In this document: piece after piece, positions 17,801 through 25,362 of the stretch
How positions within the stretch are numbered: position 1 is the first letter of the stretch
How the letters are laid out: every line of letters begins with the position of its first letter
DNA from: Avimonoglobus sp965151315
GTDB taxonomy: Bacteria > Bacillota > Clostridia > UBA1381
NCBI GenBank assembly: GCA_965151315.1
Contig: CBCTZG010000010.1
Location: 1 to 48,683, forward strand
Reading direction: 5' to 3'
Length of the DNA stretch: 48,683 nt
Made by a program: the position numbers and the translations under genes
The notes under the pieces: model-generated
What the model saw: only the letters and a program-made list of their open reading frames with translations
Databases searched by the model: none
Told to the model about the DNA's origin: nothing

Positions 17801-19385
17801 CAAAATTCCGGCCTACGACATAGACCTGGCTGCTCCCGTTAATCTCATTTTCCGTAATAAACAATGCCCGGGCGCTGTTTAGGCGGATCGGCTTGCTCCA
17901 TCCATAAGCGTTTTTGACCCACAGGTCGTAAACGCCGCCGGCTAGCTCCGCAGGCATTACCGCAGAAATATAATACCCATATTTTGTCGTATCCTTCTGC
18001 ACAATTTCCGCCAGAACCGCCTCCTTCGGCGGCTCGACCCGCGCCGCGCCATCCGCCGGGTATAGGGCCAGCTGTACGTCGCCGGTCATACCCTGGCCGT
18101 TTACGCTGAATACCTCTCCCGGTGAAATCTCATCGCTCACATGGAGCAGCACCGGCGGTTCCTTCCATTCCTCGCTGAGGATCTTTAATTCCACCCGCTG
18201 CTGGTCGCCGGTCTGTTTAGCGCTGTCGTCCGGCAGCAGCGCGCAAAGGATTGTAAACTCTCCCGCATATTCACATGGATATGTAAGTACCGCCTCCCCA
18301 TAGGAATTCGTCACCAACTCGCCCAAATCCGATGGGATAAACATGCCCGTATTGGCCCCTTCTAGGGTAAAGGCCACCGTCCTCCCGGCGACCGGCGCGC
18401 CCGCTTCATCAGTGACCGCCACTTTTACCGCGATTTCGTCCCCAGGCTGGTCCAAGGTATGGAGCATACCATTTTTTACGGTCAGCCGCGTTTGGGCATA
18501 CGCTTCCGTTTCTATCCGGGCATCCACGCCGACCGCGGGGATTTTCCCATCCATTTCACATACCATATAATCGTACCGCATACCCGGCTCTAAATCTTTG
18601 TCCGTGTAACTGGCAGCCCCCTTGCCCAGGCTGGCGATACAGGTATACACCATTTCGTCCTTATTTTTGCGGTAAACATTTACCGCAGAACCATTGGGGT
18701 TTTCCCAGCTGACCTGTACACTGCGCCCGCCAAGATCCTCAGCCCGGGCGGCGGTAATATCCCCCGGCTGGTAATCGTCAACCATGACTGCCTGCAAATT
18801 GATGCTGGTAGCGCCGCCGCCGTAGGGTACGGCCCGGAATGTAAATTCCTCGTCCGCCATTACGCTGATCCAGACCCCGTCGTTGGTAGCAATGGTCCGG
18901 GTATCGCAGACCTTCCCGCTTCGGTTAATGATCTCAATCGTTCTGTTTATAATATTGGATGAAAAATCACACATATAAAAGGAAACAATTTTCCGCTCCG
19001 CAACAGTCACCTTAAAGCGCAGCTCATCATAGGCGTAGGAGGTAATCGCCTTGCGGATACTGCCGTCTGGCAGCCACAGCGCCCGCTTGTCCTCCGAAGG
19101 ATTGCCTACAACGCTGTAGCCAAAGCCCTTGCTTTCGGAAAATACGCTGACGCCCTCCGGCAGATTTTCAATATGCTTGGGGGATTCCGGATCCCGGCCC
19201 GTGGCCGCTGCGGCCTGCCCCCAGTAAATCACGCTGCCGGCACTGCCGTATTGTCCCAGCCAGTCCCCTTTGGTTTCCTGGTCGATATTCACAATCCAGG
19301 GAATGCCGTCTGCCGGCGCTGCGGAAACAGCGGCGCCGGACAGGACAGCCATCATGGCTATTATTAGAAAGAAAACTTTTTTCAT
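14883..19385 (-). CDS. Surface-anchored (SLH) pectate-lyase-like beta-helix protein with CBM
   Basis: 1500 residues, start ATG 19385 with GGGAG upstream, signal peptide MKKVFFLIIAMMAVLSGAAV. The first 1190 residues repeat the plan of the protein at 6517: beta module, fibronectin III, bacterial Ig-like (DEAGAPVAGRTVAFTLEG), IPT-like pair (EISPGEVFSVNGQGMTG), and a Pectate_lyase_3 beta-helix opening with VADYGAKPGDSNEDTAAIQK and GGVVKIPAGEYLI. Three SLH domains follow (about 1205-1375): FTDVPEDYWCKDQINDL, YKDVAAEDWYAEAI and YFPDFGEVSDYAKKYV, each with a TRAEF or TREEM motif. A CBM6/CBM35-like domain ends the protein. SLH triplets bind secondary cell-wall polymer, so this enzyme should sit on the cell surface. 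Substrate is inferred as acidic polysaccharide from fold and neighbours. Confidence 0.88.
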   Translation of the reverse strand: MKKVFFLIIAMMAVLSGAAVSAAPADGIPWIVNIDQETKGDWLGQYGSAGSVIYWGQAAAATGRDPESPKHIENLPEGVSVFSESKGFGYSVVGNPSEDKRALWLPDGSIRKAITSYAYDELRFKVTVAERKIVSFYMCDFSSNIINRTIEIINRSGKVCDTRTIATNDGVWISVMADEEFTFRAVPYGGGATSINLQAVMVDDYQPGDITAARAEDLGGRSVQVSWENPNGSAVNVYRKNKDEMVYTCIASLGKGAASYTDKDLEPGMRYDYMVCEMDGKIPAVGVDARIETEAYAQTRLTVKNGMLHTLDQPGDEIAVKVAVTDEAGAPVAGRTVAFTLEGANTGMFIPSDLGELVTNSYGEAVLTYPCEYAGEFTILCALLPDDSAKQTGDQQRVELKILSEEWKEPPVLLHVSDEISPGEVFSVNGQGMTGDVQLALYPADGAARVEPPKEAVLAEIVQKDTTKYGYYISAVMPAELAGGVYDLWVKNAYGWSKPIRLNSARALFITENEINGSSQVYVVGRNFDPAHFDAQGTPSVRLNDGQGNIYPAVIAEATRVSLKIGVDGVPQGKYFVEVNNGDQNNWSRLDNGQTMAVVADGPDPLGLGVAWAKDFIWDVEFNVADYGAKPGDSNEDTAAIQKAVDACEAAGGGVVKIPAGEYLIAEIKLGHRVVLMGEGRENTRLKYVGQKGGNVLTANQNAQDNGYVGVANLTLWNDTLENDPGMWYHIGHPWGNYVYDKFNRTCSNIFIYGCGLENPFESSGNGVYMVAKEKVLVKDNVMSGGSGLVNGAYVTYYMNIVGNDFTYATGALHNCAEFSTIVGNHYTGKPEYAREMHGISARGNIFVYDNVGEGCGTMEHQHNDGEFLMLEPPGLVFDYGTTLKATEDTITIVPTNLNYMVDGKLQLPEYRIQRIAIMIASGRGMGQTRFIVGTEGQSTVLLDRPWDIVPDATSEWTMVTPFMNSTVYKNTGGSTGGTLLFYGNGYDCVSLENELDYMVGIFSACFFVPNAYRLSPNYYIRVEDCVLTNSYSHTQYNKETICTGMGAFAINRGTAVQGYGIEYKNNVTTAYDKRARAYNFTTVQGDGDGSIMPYMMNVTVTGNKAEGFQVGLELGQGVSGVILRDNDLNNNDRVLEDTGADNVVDISGRSFGALGTADQLTGGSQAEISDSALEAYTDISQVQVQTNERAASRGFTDVPEDYWCKDQINDLVQQGIVSGKTETTFAPEEPITRAEFIALTVRAAGLTPVSYKGIYKDVAAEDWYAEAIQTAYTNNLIDTALERDEGILPNAPITREEMASVLVRAYMAAENSRTYTQETDYFPDFGEVSDYAKKYVATGYGKGLFTGDENRMFAPKKTLTRAEAAATISSYLGNAGYIHIMAENFTDQSGVQLDDGFVASCDANDWVRYDGIQFDGQIQGVFADVSVTPAWGGTIYFYLDDMEGEPFASLDVTSTGDWTTFQTQAGTVANGDITGTHTVYLKFSSEGTCNLKAFKFQIQ

Positions 19386-19401
19386 TATGATCTCCCATTC
19401 C

Positions 19402-19416
19402 GCCGCCCTGGGCGGC
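19402..19416 (-). promoter_or_regulatory. Hairpin in the leader of the SLH beta-helix gene
   Basis: GCCGCC and GGCGGC pair around a 3-base loop in the 89-bp gap between two operon genes, about 8 bases before the GGGAG ribosome site. It may affect initiation or mark an mRNA processing point. Nothing else is seen in 19386-19474. Confidence 0.4.
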
Positions 19417-19474
19417 ATAACTCAAACACAACTCCAAACGCGCGCGTGTCTTTCCAAATTTCGCGCTGTTTTCC

Positions 19475-22258
19475 TTACCGTTCGAAAATAAATACTTCCC
19501 GCACAGAGCCATTCCGGGTGGCGATCAATACCTCTGAACCGTTTTTCGTGTCGTACTCGGCAGAATTCCGAAGCGCTCCCTTGTCCGCCGCCTGGACTGT
19601 ATCCTGGTTGGTATTGATGCGGTAATATTTTACATTCTGATCATAGATATATGTCCTCAGGACCGTGTTGTTATAAGGCACCGCCGTAGTGTCAAACGTG
19701 TCCTCTTCACAGATCAGGCTGATATAATCCTCATCTGCCTGGTACGCATAGCCATGTGCAACAGTCATGGCGCTGTTGTCGCCAGTAAACACTTCGGTAG
19801 CGATCCCGGCGACAAAAGGCGTATAGGAGGATACCGCCCGCTTGGTAAAGATGTTTTTAAACATCGCGTATTTTTTATTGTAATCCGGTTCGTTTTCGCC
19901 GAACAAACTGCTGTCATAGGCCTGGAAATATGCGGTTTTGTCCACGTCCGCATCCCGGTACACCAGCTTGTAGCTCACCGCGTGCTCCCCTTTTTCGTCT
20001 AATACCAAATGGATGATGTCGCCTTTCTGCAAACCCGCGAACATCCCTTCTGTTTTTTCCGTACAGGTAATTTGGGCGCCGCCCCGGTAGCCTGTCAGAT
20101 ATGTCTGCACCTCATCGTCCTGATCCAGCCCGGTATGGATACCAGCCACATAGGTCAGCTGCATGGTGCTGTCAAAGTTTGCGGATGCAGTGTTTGCCCC
20201 GGTCCACCAGACAACCGCTCCTGGAATATTGGATACGCCGGCGTCATAAATATCCATTGTTTTTCCGGATCCGCCGGGAATCGCGGAATAGTTTAAGACT
20301 TCGATTTCATCTGTGTCAAAAGCCGCCGGATCCCCCTGGAAATCTACCATGTTAAAAATGATTGTATTGGCTGTGATCAAATAGCGGTTGTCCAGCTTCT
20401 GGGCTGTTTCATTATAATACTTGTTTTCCACCTTTTCATTCAACGCGAAAACATCCTTTTCCTCAGCCTCGATGGGCGGCATCATTTCTGTGGAAATTTC
20501 CAGGGCCTTCAAGGTCTGATCCTGATTTTTCTCATAGGTTATCACCTGCGGCATGATCATCCTCTGCCCGTCGGCATTTTCTACAATTCCAAAAAAGTTC
20601 TCCATCGTCTGCAGGTCATACCCGCCATTTTGCCGTACGCCGTTTACAGTGGTTTTCCGGTCCATGATCATATTTTCCCAAATATTATTCTGGGTAAAAA
20701 TTTTTAACACCAACTGGGTTTCATCCTCCGGATTTTCGTAAACCCGTTTAATTACACCATACATCTCGCCGGTTTCATCATAGAGCACTGCGGCGATTTC
20801 CCCATGTACGTCCCGGTAAAACCTGCCGGTCTGGTTCCGGATATCCTCCGCGTTGTCAACGCCGGCCCGCACCAGATCCATATATTTTTCAGAAACCTTA
20901 TACTGGGTGTCGTTGATCGTTACATACACCCCATCTTCCTCATTCCGGATCCCGCCGATCCTGCCCTCCAGCATCTCATACTCGGAAATGCGGATAACAA
21001 TTTTTTCCCGGTTTCTGCTTTGGAACACAGACAGGATACTGTTTGGCGCGATGCTGGAAAAGTCCACCGGCTGGTCTCCCCGCATCAGGGTTATTTTGTC
21101 CGCGTCGTCCCCGGCAAACTCCAGAGGCGTACGGGCGTAATAGTCATAGACAATTTTAGACTGGGTGTCAATACTGTATACAAAATAATCCTCGCTCGTG
21201 GAAACCGAAGCAATTTCATACGTCCCGTCATTATTGTTGTCTACCAGGGTCACGCTTCCGTTTTTCGGCTTCAGGTCAGCCGGCGTGTACTGGGGAAGCA
21301 CAGCGCCATTTTCCAGCACATTGAGCCTTTCTGTCAGCTTTACTGTGCGGCTGCGGCCCTGCTCGGTCCCGTAGATCAAGGAACCCTCGGTAACCGTTTC
21401 AATCCAGCCGGCCTCTACTGTCAGCACCTGGTTCCGCAGAAGCTGGTAATACACACATTGATATTCATCCTCTTCCTCTTGGATGTATGCCCGTACCTGG
21501 TAGCCCAAATAATCGGCAATATCTGTTTTTCCGGTTTTTACCATCATCCCGTCAATGCTGACATATCCTTTCCCGCAGCCATTTGGCAAATAAATCCCGC
21601 TGTATTCATTGGTATCTATAATCCCTTCCGCCGTTGTAATTCGGAAAAACTGTTCCAGCGCAGTCTGGCCGCCGTCCAAAATGTCCCGGTCAGCATTTAC
21701 CTGCTGGACATTGGCATGCAGCGCGTTCTCCACCAGCAATACCGCGTCTTTATAGGACATTTCTCCCGAAAGGGAGACACCATTGTCCAGGTCCTGCTGA
21801 ACCGCCACTGCCAGATATCCGTTGGGATAGCCGCCGGAGTACTCACAGGTCTTGCTGTATCCCAAAATATCCAGCACAACCTTTATCGCTTCCGGCGCCT
21901 GGATGATTGCGCTGGGATAAAAGAGCGCTTCAGAATAGCCGGAAATATACCCATACTGCCCGGCGTAGGATAAAGCGTTCCGGTAAGGGCTCTGGCTCAC
22001 ATCCCGGAAATAGTCCACCGGTGTGATCCCGTCGATTTCCACCTGGGTGATCCCGGTAATCCGGATTGCTAAATCCACAAATTCATCCCTAGGAATCAGC
22101 TGATCCCAGTCATAAGCCGTTGTTTCACTCAAAATCCCCAAAGCGCCCAGCAGGGACTCCGCCTGGGACAGCCGCTCCGTATCCGCGGCAGCGGCCATGG
22201 GTATGGCAGAATGCGTTGCCAGGATAAGACAGCAGAAAAATAGAATAACTTTTTTCAA
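19475..22258 (-). CDS. Large secreted SLH-domain protein of unknown function
   Basis: About 927 residues. A TTG at 22258 is the likely start because AGGGGG lies eight bases before it; the earlier in-frame TTG at 22264 is only two bases from that site. A signal peptide is clear (KKVILFFCCLILATHSAIPMAAAA). Residues 30-200 contain two or three SLH-like repeats (LIPRDEFVDLAIRITG, YFRDVSQSPYRNALSYAGQYGYISG, ALFYPSAIIQAPEAIKV). The remaining 700 residues are beta-rich with short repeats such as LVDNNNDGTYEIASV, without any motif I recognise. N-terminal SLH proteins of this size are common next to glycan-degrading genes of Gram-positive bacteria. A structural, adhesive or glycan-holding part on the surface is possible; no enzymatic residues can be named. 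Confidence 0.75.
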   Translation of the reverse strand: MKKVILFFCCLILATHSAIPMAAAADTERLSQAESLLGALGILSETTAYDWDQLIPRDEFVDLAIRITGITQVEIDGITPVDYFRDVSQSPYRNALSYAGQYGYISGYSEALFYPSAIIQAPEAIKVVLDILGYSKTCEYSGGYPNGYLAVAVQQDLDNGVSLSGEMSYKDAVLLVENALHANVQQVNADRDILDGGQTALEQFFRITTAEGIIDTNEYSGIYLPNGCGKGYVSIDGMMVKTGKTDIADYLGYQVRAYIQEEEDEYQCVYYQLLRNQVLTVEAGWIETVTEGSLIYGTEQGRSRTVKLTERLNVLENGAVLPQYTPADLKPKNGSVTLVDNNNDGTYEIASVSTSEDYFVYSIDTQSKIVYDYYARTPLEFAGDDADKITLMRGDQPVDFSSIAPNSILSVFQSRNREKIVIRISEYEMLEGRIGGIRNEEDGVYVTINDTQYKVSEKYMDLVRAGVDNAEDIRNQTGRFYRDVHGEIAAVLYDETGEMYGVIKRVYENPEDETQLVLKIFTQNNIWENMIMDRKTTVNGVRQNGGYDLQTMENFFGIVENADGQRMIMPQVITYEKNQDQTLKALEISTEMMPPIEAEEKDVFALNEKVENKYYNETAQKLDNRYLITANTIIFNMVDFQGDPAAFDTDEIEVLNYSAIPGGSGKTMDIYDAGVSNIPGAVVWWTGANTASANFDSTMQLTYVAGIHTGLDQDDEVQTYLTGYRGGAQITCTEKTEGMFAGLQKGDIIHLVLDEKGEHAVSYKLVYRDADVDKTAYFQAYDSSLFGENEPDYNKKYAMFKNIFTKRAVSSYTPFVAGIATEVFTGDNSAMTVAHGYAYQADEDYISLICEEDTFDTTAVPYNNTVLRTYIYDQNVKYYRINTNQDTVQAADKGALRNSAEYDTKNGSEVLIATRNGSVREVFIFER

Positions 22259-22271
22259 CTCCAATTCCCCC

Positions 22272-25200
22272 TTATTGAATGTTGTCCAGCATGGCGCAGA
22301 TAACTCTGGCCGCCATAGCCCGGGTCGCGCTGCCGGCAGGCTGGAAGCTGCCGTCTATGCCGCTGATGATATCTGCCCGCTGCAAAGCCGATACCGCCTC
22401 TTTGGAAAAATCGGGAATCTGGCTCTGGTCTGTAAATTCTATAGGATCCGCCACAAAGGACAGCTTTTTGTTGGCCGCTTCCAAAGCCCTTGTCATCAGT
22501 ACACACATTTCGCTGCGGGTTAGGGTCCGGCCTACGCCAAAGGTACCGTCCGCATAGCCGGATACGATCTGCGCCGCCGCGCCGGCGGCAACATATTTTT
22601 CATACCAGGCCCCTGGCTCGATATCCGCAAAGTCTGCCGTTCCGTCCGCAGGGACCGCAATCTGCAAAGCGTCTAACAGCATCTTCAAAAATTCCTCCCG
22701 GTTCACCGCCCGATCCGGCTCAAATGTGGTATCGCTGGTACCGGAAACGATCCCCGCCTCCAGGAGCTGGATGATATAGGTGTACGCCCAGTGATCCTGA
22801 TCCAAATCGGTAAATTGGTTCCGCTTGGTTTCCTCCACCTTATCCTCTTCCGCCACTGGCTGATTCGTGTGCTCAACCGGCGGGATCACAGTGATACTTG
22901 GGCCGCTGAAACCGCCTCCGCCGCCTCCGCCGGAGGATCCGCCGCCGGAATGGCCTTTTTTATCTAGTTCCTCCTTGAGCTTCGTCTCCGCCGCTAAAAA
23001 CGCAGGGCGGATCTGTGCCAGGCGTTCGATATTTGCTGTCTTAAAATATTCCATCATTTTGACCTGGTTAGTGCTGCTCAAACTGCTATAATAGGAAACA
23101 TCCGCAGCGGACAGGCCGAAATCCGCGTAGCGGTCATGAAACACCCGCGCCTGTACCAGCGCAGCCTTTTGCAGGCTGTTGATATACGTTACCCGTTCAC
23201 CCTCCGCAAACGCCTGCTGGAGTGCTTCGCCAGTCTGGAAAACCTGTTTATGGATCCACGCTGACAAAAATGCTTTTTTATCCTCGTCAGAAAGCTGCCC
23301 GTAATAGGTCTCAAAGTCCGTAATAAACCCGCTGTCCCGGAGAAGCCTTGCCGTGCCGTTTTCCAAATCCTGCGGGTCAGCCGTCTCAATATCCTGCAGC
23401 TTTTTCTGGCTGTCACAGGCGGTAATATAGCAATTCTGCACATCCTCTACCCTGGCGTATTCCTGTCCGGCTACTGCCGCCATGACATATGCCTTATGCG
23501 GATCAGAAAGAAGGTCGTACTGGGTAAAGTCCAGAGCGAAAATAAACTTGTACGGTTCCTTATTGAACACCTCGTCATAAATTTTTGTATAGTCTGTTGC
23601 TTTTACCAGCGCCAGCGCCTCGTCAATGCTGTCCTGGGTGTAAAACCGGAAATTCCCCTGGGCCTGATCCTGTCCGGCGGCGCAGTAGATGTTAAATTCC
23701 TTGCCGATTTCCGTATTGTTGATTACATAGCTGCCGCGCCATTTCCCGTCCGCATCGGTTCTGCCGGCGTCAATATAGTCAATATTGCCCATGTAGTCAT
23801 AGACTACAATTGTTGCGCCTAGGCCGCTCTTCCGGCTGGCGCTTGCCACGCCGAATTTCAGCATACCTGTATCTGCCTGGGGCGCGAATGCCAGCCGCAC
23901 ACCGGAAGCCGGGGTCAGCACCTCCAGGTCACCTTCCTCACCAGTCTGGGCGTCTTGGGGATACAGGCAGATATTGCTCACAAGCTGCCGATTATCCATA
24001 CCGTAAATGGCAAATGTTTTCAGATAAACCCCCGCTGTTTCCCCGTCAATATCCATCGCAAGGTTCAACTCTGTGCTTCCGCCGTTGGAAAGTCCGGTCA
24101 CTGCCTTTGCCGCATAGGCCAGCATTCTGTTTTGCGCATAGGCCGCACTCACCACTAAAAATTCCGTGTCCGCGTCTGTTCCCGGCTGATGCAGATTCCT
24201 CGCGTCCAAGGTAACCCGGGCTTCACCATTTTCGATCGCCGCAGATTTTATGGTCAAGGCGATCGGCTCCGCCGCCTGGAAGCTGCGGCTGGTTTCAAAT
24301 ACGCTGGCGCCGGCGGCGTCTTCGATTTTCAGATACAGTGTACGGCTGCCCAGATCCCCATTCAGGATATCATAGCGCCAGGCCCCATTCTCCACCGCCA
24401 GCTCCGTCCAAGCCTGTTGATCCTCGGAAACCATCAGCTTTTCCGCATTGCCCAAATCCGCCTCGCCTGAGAATTGAACCGGGTACGTCACTGTTTCCCC
24501 ATCCTGATGGGACTGGATGCGGATCGGTGGGTTAACAAAACGGCTCTTGCTCTGGGCGTATAACGCGGCCGCATCCGCCCCGCTCAGCGCGCTGTCATAG
24601 ATATTGAAGGAGCCTACCTGCATAAACGCAGATTGGTCGTCTGTGGCGGCAATCGCGCCAATACTGAACAGCAGGCCGCCTGTCGTCATGATCCGGGTCT
24701 CGCCGGCATACGGGCCGCCTGTCAAAACCAGCTTTCCATCACAGTACAAATTGGTGGTTACTGTTGTATTGTCCTCGCTCCAGGTATGCGTGATCATATA
24801 ATGCGTCCATTTATTGGCGTAGGCGTCAAACGGCGTCCAGGCGGTACGGCCTGAACCATTGGCAGCTAATGCCACTGAATTCTTGTTTGCGCCGTCATCC
24901 CGCTGGAAACGCTGCAAAAACATAGGGATTGTCCAGGTGTCCGCCGCGTCTACAGCCATATAAAGCTTTGCGTAATTGCTGCACCGTTCAATATCCAGAT
25001 TCGCCCAGAATTCCACTGTCAGCTCCTGGGGGTTGGCATCTAAATTCACCGGCCGCATGCGGACGTTTTTCGCGTCCTGATTGCTGTTTCCCTCAAATAC
25101 CAGATATGGCGTAACCGTCCCGTCCTCCAGAACCAATTCTCCGCTCAGCCTTGTATTTGCGACAATTTCGCCGCCGTTTCCCGTAGCGTCTGCCAGGCCC

Positions 25201-25346
25201 TTGGCGCTATCCGCCGCAGACGCGTCAAAGCCGCTGATATCCAAAGAAAATATGGGCTCTATATCCATTTCCGCCAGCACCGCCGTAGCGCCGTTGGCAA
25301 ACAACATCGCCATTGCCAGAATACCGCCTAAAATTCGTTTCTTCAC
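22272..25346 (-). CDS. Surface protein with N-terminal LamG module and C-terminal SLH triplet
   Basis: About 1024 residues. GTG 25346 is chosen as start because GGAGGGG lies six bases upstream; the ATG at 25361 is in fact the beginning of that same ribosome site and has none of its own. Signal peptide KKRILGGILAMAMLFANGATAVLA. A LamG module (about 30-265) closely resembles both modules of the SGNH esterase at 11514. Ig-like domains follow (about 270-560), then an alpha-helical stretch (560-840) with many charged residues that resembles SLH-adjacent spacers. A Gly/Ser-rich linker (SGGGSSGGGGGGG) leads to three SLH domains (about 875-1024): FTDLDQDHWAYTYI, FADIEPGAWYEKYV and FTDQSQIPDFSKEA. No catalytic domain is evident; it may bind and present glycan on the cell surface. 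Confidence 0.8.
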   Translation of the reverse strand: MKKRILGGILAMAMLFANGATAVLAEMDIEPIFSLDISGFDASAADSAKGLADATGNGGEIVANTRLSGELVLEDGTVTPYLVFEGNSNQDAKNVRMRPVNLDANPQELTVEFWANLDIERCSNYAKLYMAVDAADTWTIPMFLQRFQRDDGANKNSVALAANGSGRTAWTPFDAYANKWTHYMITHTWSEDNTTVTTNLYCDGKLVLTGGPYAGETRIMTTGGLLFSIGAIAATDDQSAFMQVGSFNIYDSALSGADAAALYAQSKSRFVNPPIRIQSHQDGETVTYPVQFSGEADLGNAEKLMVSEDQQAWTELAVENGAWRYDILNGDLGSRTLYLKIEDAAGASVFETSRSFQAAEPIALTIKSAAIENGEARVTLDARNLHQPGTDADTEFLVVSAAYAQNRMLAYAAKAVTGLSNGGSTELNLAMDIDGETAGVYLKTFAIYGMDNRQLVSNICLYPQDAQTGEEGDLEVLTPASGVRLAFAPQADTGMLKFGVASASRKSGLGATIVVYDYMGNIDYIDAGRTDADGKWRGSYVINNTEIGKEFNIYCAAGQDQAQGNFRFYTQDSIDEALALVKATDYTKIYDEVFNKEPYKFIFALDFTQYDLLSDPHKAYVMAAVAGQEYARVEDVQNCYITACDSQKKLQDIETADPQDLENGTARLLRDSGFITDFETYYGQLSDEDKKAFLSAWIHKQVFQTGEALQQAFAEGERVTYINSLQKAALVQARVFHDRYADFGLSAADVSYYSSLSSTNQVKMMEYFKTANIERLAQIRPAFLAAETKLKEELDKKGHSGGGSSGGGGGGGFSGPSITVIPPVEHTNQPVAEEDKVEETKRNQFTDLDQDHWAYTYIIQLLEAGIVSGTSDTTFEPDRAVNREEFLKMLLDALQIAVPADGTADFADIEPGAWYEKYVAAGAAAQIVSGYADGTFGVGRTLTRSEMCVLMTRALEAANKKLSFVADPIEFTDQSQIPDFSKEAVSALQRADIISGIDGSFQPAGSATRAMAARVICAMLDNIQ

Positions 25347-25362
25347 CTTTTTCCCCTCCATT

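Noticed and set aside
20804..21973. Long open frame (389 codons) on the plus strand
   Set aside because: It lies wholly antisense to the SLH protein gene at 19475-22258, has no ribosome site or recognisable domain, and arises from the codon bias of that gene.
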